In this document: piece by piece, positions 57,468 to 64,000 of the stretch | Position numbering within the stretch: the first letter of the stretch is position 1 | How the letters are laid out: each line of letters starts with the position of its first letter | Source of the DNA: Symsagittifera roscoffensis | Taxonomy: Eukaryota > Xenacoelomorpha > Acoela > Convolutidae | Direction of reading: 5' to 3' | Assembly: GCF_963678635.1 (NCBI RefSeq) | Contig: NC_087069.1 | Location: 38,465,076 to 38,529,075, forward strand | Length of the DNA stretch: 64,000 nucleotides | Program-made: the position numbers and the translations under genes | Notes under the pieces: model-generated | Databases searched by the model: none | What the model was told of the DNA's origin: nothing | Seen by the model: only the letters and a program-made list of their open reading frames with translations

Positions 57468-60400
57468 ATTTTTAGCATTTTAAAAATCCTGTTACTGCTT
57501 GGTTACTATAAACTCAAATCCGATCATCCATCTGGCGTAGAGTTAAATCAACGGCTTAAGACTGCAAAGGCTTGCGGTTCGAATCCGGACGGGCCTTTAT
57601 GCAAACTAGAGCTGTTGTGCTTTTTCGGACAATCGTCCTGATTATTTTTGGCAGCTAAGTTCCCGTAGCTCAAATGTTCAACTTTATTCCAAGTTGCTGT
57701 AACCCACATGCTTGAGACGACAAAGGTAGGGAGTTGGATTACAGTTAAGGGCTGTTCTTGCAAATAGAAAATTTTGGCTAATTTGAATTACTGTCTGTCT
57801 GCTTAGTTCCGCCGGATGGATTTTTTGTTTGAAAACTCGGCTTTTGTATAGCTCTCCCAAAGCTCTTTGTAGAGTTTTAAATGGTGAAGGCAATTTTTGT
57901 TCCAGATTTTTTGGGATTTTGTTGCAGTTCTTTTTGACTTGACAAAAACGATTTTTTTAAATTTTTTTGTTTGATGTTAATCATAGTCATTCATGTGTAT
58001 CACAAGTACTAAGAAGCTCAGCTTCACCTCTGTGTTCATTGTAAATTTCGAAAAGTTGCATTGAGCAATTTTGATCTATCGAATTAGAATTTTGCTATGA
58101 GCGATAAAAAAGAAAATTATAAAAGTCACGAATAATGTGGTCGATTTCTAGTTTCAAAAAGGGATTTGATTTTTCAAATTTTCCGGCGAAATGAAAAGCT
58201 TACCTATTGAACCATTTTTTTTTTGTGAAAAAATTGGGGTAATTTTATTGAAAAGTCAAAAATAATTAGAGAAAAAAATTTAAAGAGCTTTCAGGTAATA
58301 TTTGTTTTCGCTCTAAAAATCAAAAACTGAAATGTTTTTAAAAAACACATCAGTATTTTCACTGGTTTCTTGCATTCACTGACTTCATTTCCAATTTTCT
58401 GTTGAATCTGTTTCTTAAACGGCAACAAGGATAAAAATATCGCCACTAATTGTTCACATTTGTCCATTACACCAATCAAGTGTGATCTGGGGTTTTAAAG
58501 AGGGGAGAGGATTGGTTATAAGGACATGTACATTTTGCCCCAGAAAAGTAACAGATTGAAGGGCAGTGGGTGGTAATTTATTCTCTAACTTTACCCCAGA
58601 AAAGTAACAGCTTGAAGGGCGGTGCGCAGCCATTTATTTCCTAGGTATAGCAGGAAAATTTCGTAACTTTTGCATTTTCAAATTTGAGTACCAAAACAGC
58701 TGAAAACGGCGGATGACTTGTTTAAGTATTAAAGAACGAAATGATTTATATTTACAAATTTAAGAGTCGTTGAAGACTTTCATACAGGTTTTGGTTTTTT
58801 TTCAGGTAAAGACATAAAATGCTTTGATAATTTTAGATCTGGATTTATGTATATTATTGATTTTATGAATGCTTTTGGATATTTATGCTTTTTTTAGTTC
58901 AGTTAACAGTCAATGAGAGTAGATCAGTCTCAAATAGGTCGCGCTAATTTCTTTGCTCAGTAAAAACCTCAAAATTTGTTCAGGCTCAATAATACTTTTC
59001 ACGTTTTGACTTTCTTTTTAAGTTCAATTCGTTTCCTTCAATTCGTTCAATTCGTTGAAAGGAAGGCAAAATCCATTATCGAACAGCAAAAATAAAAAAG
59101 TTCACAAAAATTGTGACCGAATTCTAGTTTCGAACGTGGAAATCAATTGTATCAATTTTACCGATTAAATCAATTATATCAACTGTACCAATTATACCAA
59201 GCAAAATTGTTTTTATCTATTGCTCAATTTTCTCAAGATGGGATGGTTTTATCGAAAATGAATAAATCTTCATTTTATTTGTTACAAAAATTTCAAAGAG
59301 ATGTAGGCTATATATTTTTTTATTAAAATTTCGAAGAAGGAGTATTTTTCAAAAAATAAGTTCGTTTTTTTTTCTGTTTACTCGCGTTCACTGGTTTAAC
59401 TTCATCTGGTGAAATTTTGGTAAATTTCACTCTCCAAGTACCAGCGTAGGAATGGCGCAAGCTATTTTAACCACTTCTATCCGAAAGTGGGATATGTTTT
59501 ATAGTTTTTCCAACGGAAGGAAAATTTTACCTACTAATCGAACTTTCTCGAATTGAATTAAATGTAACAAAAAATTATCAAGCATTAATTCGTCTGGAAA
59601 TCCAAAAAGGGTTAAGAGGATTTGTTTTAAGTCATTTTTTAACGTTTTATTGAGTTCATTGATTATTTTCCAACAGCCTATTGGGTTTGCTCTAATTTTT
59701 CATCTACTTTTCTGGTTGACTTTTGTTCGAGTTTGCTGCCAGTTGATTTTAGAGGCAAATTTGAATTTTTTTTGAAGACAAGGTTGAAAATCGTGCTTGG
59801 AGTTTTTAGGTGTTAATAAACGAAGTGTTTTTTTTTAATCATTCATTTAGATCATGTAGCTTTTTAGGGTCTTTCCGTTTTTTTTAAGTTAACCACGCTA
59901 AAATTTGATTTTTTGTTGTTTGTTTTTTGCTTTTTTTAAGTTTTCGTAAGAATCATTTGCTTAAAGGATGATAAACATGTGAGATTTATCCTTCTATTCC
60001 TCATTTTGAAAAACTAGTGCAATTTTCAAAGCATTAGTGCAATATTTGAAACAACAGTGCAAATTTTGAATTAGTAGTGCAAAATTTACCTCAAAAACCA
60101 AACAAAACGATTTATAAAGTAAAATCATGTCTAAGCATGGACACTTTAGTATTTGTCTGTTTTCATACTTGAAACTTTTCGTGCTCTAAAGAGCCTACGT
60201 TATATATCGATGTTTGTTCACATCTTGACACTGTGTGTCTCAAATTGTTAACAAGTTAACAAAATTTTTCAAGGCAAAACGTAACTCGCCAAGTACGAAA
60301 GTTCAACGGTCTCAAAAAAACGTGAATGATTGACCATTTAATTGGAAAGTATACATCAATTTTCAGCAATTGCACTGGAATAGAAAAAGTAACCAATTGA

Positions 60401-63400
60401 CCCGGTTTTCTGTCTTTGGGGGTTAGTATCAAGCAAAATATCTAGCAATAAAGTTTCCGGAAACTACCAGAAGTTCAACTTCATGTGATTTCTTTTGTTT
60501 GATTTTAATCATAGTCATCCATATGTCTATCGCAAGTAGTGCGAATCGAAGTTTTATCTTTGTGCTCAAAGTAAATTTTAATAAATTGCCTTGATCAAGG
60601 CTCAATTTTTATCTATCGAATAGGAACTTTGATATGAGCTATCAAAACAAAATGTAAAAATCACGAATAACGTGGCCGTTTTCTAGTTTCAAAAACGGAT
60701 CTGATTTTTTTTCAGCGGAATAAGAAATTTATCTATTGAACCAGTTTTTTTCAAAAAAAAAACTGGGGTACTTTTATGAAAAAGTCAATCATAAATAGAT
60801 CTTAAAACTCAAATGGCTTTTAGGTAATAGTCGTTTTTGCTATGAAATTCGAAAAGTGAAGTGATTTGAAAAAACAAGACAGTATTTTTACTGGTTTCCG
60901 GCCTATCACTTCTTTCAAAATTGTCTGTTGGCTCTGTTCTCCTAACAGCAGCGGATTAGAATATCACCACCAACTGTTCGCAATTGCCTTATTACACCAA
61001 TCAGGTGGGTCTTTAAAGAGGGGAGAGGATTGACTAAAAATCATGTACATTTTACCCCAGAAAAATAACACCTTGAAAAGCGTTGGGCAGTGATTTTCTT
61101 TCTCATTTTACCCCAAAAAGTATCAACTTGAAGGGCGGTGGGCAGTGATTTATTTTCTAGTTAAAACAGGAAAATGTCCGAATTTTTGCATTTTCAAATT
61201 TGTTTTGACAAAAACATCTGACAAAGGCGCTTGACTGGCTTAACTGTTAAAAAACAAAGTAATTTATCTTAACAGTTTTAGAAGTTGATAAACGTAGTGA
61301 AGATTCTCATATTGGCTTGGGTTAATTTTAGATTTTTTCTTAGGGAAAAGACATAAACAGCTCTAATAATTACAGATCTGCATTTAAGTATATTATTGAT
61401 TTTTTGTGAAAGCTTTTGGGTATATATGCACTTTTTGATTTCTTTTAAAAGTTGATAAAGGTAGAGCAGTCTCATATAGGTTGCGCTAACTTATTTGCTC
61501 AAAAAAGCCTCGAAATTGTTTAGGCTCAAAAATAATTTTTTGCTGTTTGGCTTCTAGTTTTTTTCTAAGCTCTGTTCATTTCCTTTGTTGAAAGAAAGGC
61601 AAACCCCACTATCGAACATCGAAATAGTAAAAGTCACAAAAATTGTGACTGACTTCAAATTTCAAGCGTGGAAATCAGTTATATTAATTTGTTTTGAAAA
61701 TTCAAATAGATTAAGGGCTTTCTATTTTCTCTCCTAAAATTTCGAAAAGAGAGAACTTTTAAAGAAAAGTCTGTCTTTTTTCTGTTTACTCGCGTTCACT
61801 GGTTTAAAATGATCTGGTGAAAAAAAAAGTAATTTTCACTCTCCAAGTCCGAGCGTAGGAATGGCGCAAGCTACTTCGACAACTTCTATTTCTGGAAGTG
61901 GGATATAAATTATAGATTTTCCAGCGGAAGGAAAATTTTACCTAATAAACGAATTTTCTCAAATTGAATTAATTGTATCAAAAAATTATCAAGCATAAGT
62001 TCGTCTGGAAATCTAAAAAGGGTTAAAGGATTCGTTTTAAATCAATTTTTATTGTTTTTTTTGCGTTCATTGAATATTTTCCATCAGATTATTGGGTTTG
62101 TTTTAATTTGTTATCTGCTTTTCTGGTTGATTTTTGTTGGAGTTTGGTAACGGTTGATTTTAGAAGCAATATTAAATTATTTTCCAAAGACAAGGTTGAA
62201 AAGGGCGTTTGAAGTTTTGAGGTGTTAATGAAGGAAGTGATTTATCAATGATTTAGATCGAGTAGATTTTAAAGGTTTTTCCAGAATTTTTTAAATAAAT
62301 TTTAACCATGCTCTTATTTGATTTTATTCGATTTATGATTTATTATTAGTTGTTTCAAAAAACATTGGCTTAAGGAATATAAATATGTAATCAGTATCCT
62401 TTCATGTCATTCTTAAAAATTAGTGCAATTTTCAAAGCATTTGTGCAATAAATGAAACAACAGTGCAAATTTTGAATTAGTAGTGCGATATGTTGCCTAA
62501 AAAACCAAACAAAACGATTGGGAAGTTAAAATCATGTCTAAGCTTGGAAATTTTCTTGTTCGTCTGTTCCATACTTGAAAATTTGCATGCTTGAAACAGC
62601 CTGCGTTATAACTCGAATTTTGTTCAAATCTTGACACTGTGTGTCTCAAATTGTTAACAAGTTAACAAAATTGCTCAAAGCAGTATTTAACTTGCCAAAT
62701 ACGAAAGTTCAACTGTCTCAAAAAAAAACGTGAATGATTGACCGTTTAATTAGAAAATGGATATCAATTTTCAGCATTTGCATTGGAATAAAAAATATAT
62801 CCAATTGACCCAGTTTTCTGTACTTGGGTGTTAGTCTCATGCAAAATACCTAGCAATTAAGTTTCTGGAAACTACCAGAAGTTCAACTTCATGTGATTTC
62901 TTTTGTTTGATTTTAATCATAGTCATTTATATGTGTATCGCAAGTAGTGCAAATCGAAGTTTCATTTTGGTGCTCAATGTAAATTTTAAAGAGTTGCCTT
63001 GATCAAAGCTCAATTTTGATCTATCGAATTGGAACTTTGATATGAGCTATCAAAACAAAAATGTAAAAATCACGAATAACGTGGCCGTTTTCTAGTTTCG
63101 AAAACGGATCTGATTTTTTATTTTTTTTTCAGCGGAATAAGAAATTTATCTATTGAACCAGTTTTTTCAAAAAAACTGGGGCTTTTTTATGGTAAAATCA
63201 ATCATAAATAGATCTTAAAACTCAAAGGTCTTTCAGGTAATAGTCGTTTTTGCTATGAAATTCGAAAAGTGAAGTGATTTGAAAAAACAAGACAGTATTT
63301 TTACTGGTTTCCTGCCTATCACTTCTTTCGCAATTGTCTGTTGGCTCTGTTCTCCTAACAGCAGCGGATTAGAATATCACCACAAACTGTTCGCAATTGC

Positions 63401-64000
63401 CTTATTACACCAATCAGGTGGGTCTTTAAAGAGGGGAGAGGATTGACTAAAAATCATGTACATTTTACCCCAGAAAAATAACACCTTGAAAAGCGTTGGG
63501 CAGTGATTTTCTTTCTCATTTTACCCCAAAAAGTATCAACTTGAAGGGCGGTGGGCAGTGATTTATTTTCTAGTTAAAACAGGAAAATGTCCGAATTTTT
63601 GCATTTTCAAATTTGTTTTGACAAAAACATCTGACAACGGCGCTGGACTGGTTTAACTGTTAAAAAACAAAGTGATGTATCTTAACAGTTTTAGAAGTGG
63701 ATAAACGCAGTGAAGATTCTCATATCGATTTGGGTTAATTTTAGTTTTTTTCTTAGGGAAAAGACATAAACTGCTCTAATAACTACAGATCTGCATATAA
63801 GTATATTATTGATTTTCTGAATGCTTTTGGGTACAAATGCACTTTTTGAGTTCACTTAAAAGTTGATAAACGTAGAGCAGTCTTGTATAGTTTGCGCTAA
63901 TTTTTTATGCTCAAAAAAGCCTCGAAAATTGTTTAGGCTCAAAAATAATTTTTTGCTGTTTGAGTTCTGGTTTCTTTCTAAGCTCTGTTCATTCCCTTTG

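Larger units (their letters stand above)
55240..64000 (+). repeat. Degenerate tandem array, period about 2.3-2.6 kb, continuing past the window
   Basis: Landmarks recur in order. The (ATCTATCGAA...AGTCACGAA...TAGTTTC) block is near 55780, 58070, 60606 and 63010. The (AACGTAGTGAAG...TTCAGG/TTAGGGAAAAGACATAAA) block is near 56165, 58736, 61255 and 63665. TTTAAAGAGGGGAGAGGATTG is near 58494, 61014 and 63424. Spacing is 2.3-2.6 kb; the last two units are the most alike (about 2,405-2,413 bp apart). The units are AT-rich with no significant ORF. The first lies directly behind the PNP stop codon. Confidence 0.8.

Noticed and set aside
57553-57600. tRNA-like T-loop (GGTTCGAATCC) with a GACTGCAAA segment
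   Set aside because: The T stem does not pair well (mismatches at two of five positions) and no acceptor stem can be closed. At most a decayed tRNA-derived SINE head; not called as a tRNA.
57411-57641. 76-codon ORF downstream of the duplicated PNP exon
   Set aside because: AT-rich array sequence without homologous features and without support on either side.

Overview
The window is eukaryotic, almost certainly from an invertebrate animal. It holds one intron-rich single-copy gene with GT-AG splice sites, animal-type Ty3/Gypsy LTR retrotransposons, a CR1-like LINE relic with a 2A-like motif, and a non-autonomous hAT element. I cannot name the species from sequence alone.

Positions 1-31632 are one Gypsy locus, called G1. 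Its internal region exceeds 17.5 kb, very long for Gypsy. On the + strand it reads gag, protease, RT, RNase H, integrase and a macro-like domain (303-8979), then a splice-acceptor-bearing leader (8980-9478), then a giant third ORF (9479-17203), a 3' UTR and a 919-bp LTR (17762-18666, clipped). A direct 12.95-kb tandem duplication (18667-31632) repeats everything from mid-pol through the LTR. The 5' LTR lies left of the window. Stops and frameshifts break every long ORF except the C-terminal half of ORF3 in copy 2 (26823-30155).

Positions 32404-44488 hold a diverged relative, G2, on the minus strand. It has the same domain order including the macro-like domain and the start of ORF3 with one SGNH domain, but carries several small frameshifts and has lost most of ORF3. 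Positions 44489-47463 are non-coding and contain a degenerate CCCCTCCGGATT minisatellite. Positions 47464-48383 are a solo copy of the G1 LTR. Positions 48406-49177 are a hAT-derived element with a perfect 8-bp target duplication, inserted at the edge of a minus-strand LINE endonuclease relic (49186-50006).

The only host gene I recognise is purine nucleoside phosphorylase (50965-55122, + strand, seven exons, 286 aa). Its introns hold a minisatellite and a 302-bp insertion with a 16-bp target duplication. Downstream, to the window end, lies a degenerate tandem array with a period of about 2.3-2.6 kb. Within it sits a second copy of the PNP last exon between two 148-bp direct repeats.

The most unusual content is the G1/G2 family itself. 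It has an integrase-linked TARG1-like macro domain, an ORF3 of about 2,575 codons with two SGNH-hydrolase-like modules, and a 40-nt block conserved without a single synonymous change between G1 and G2.
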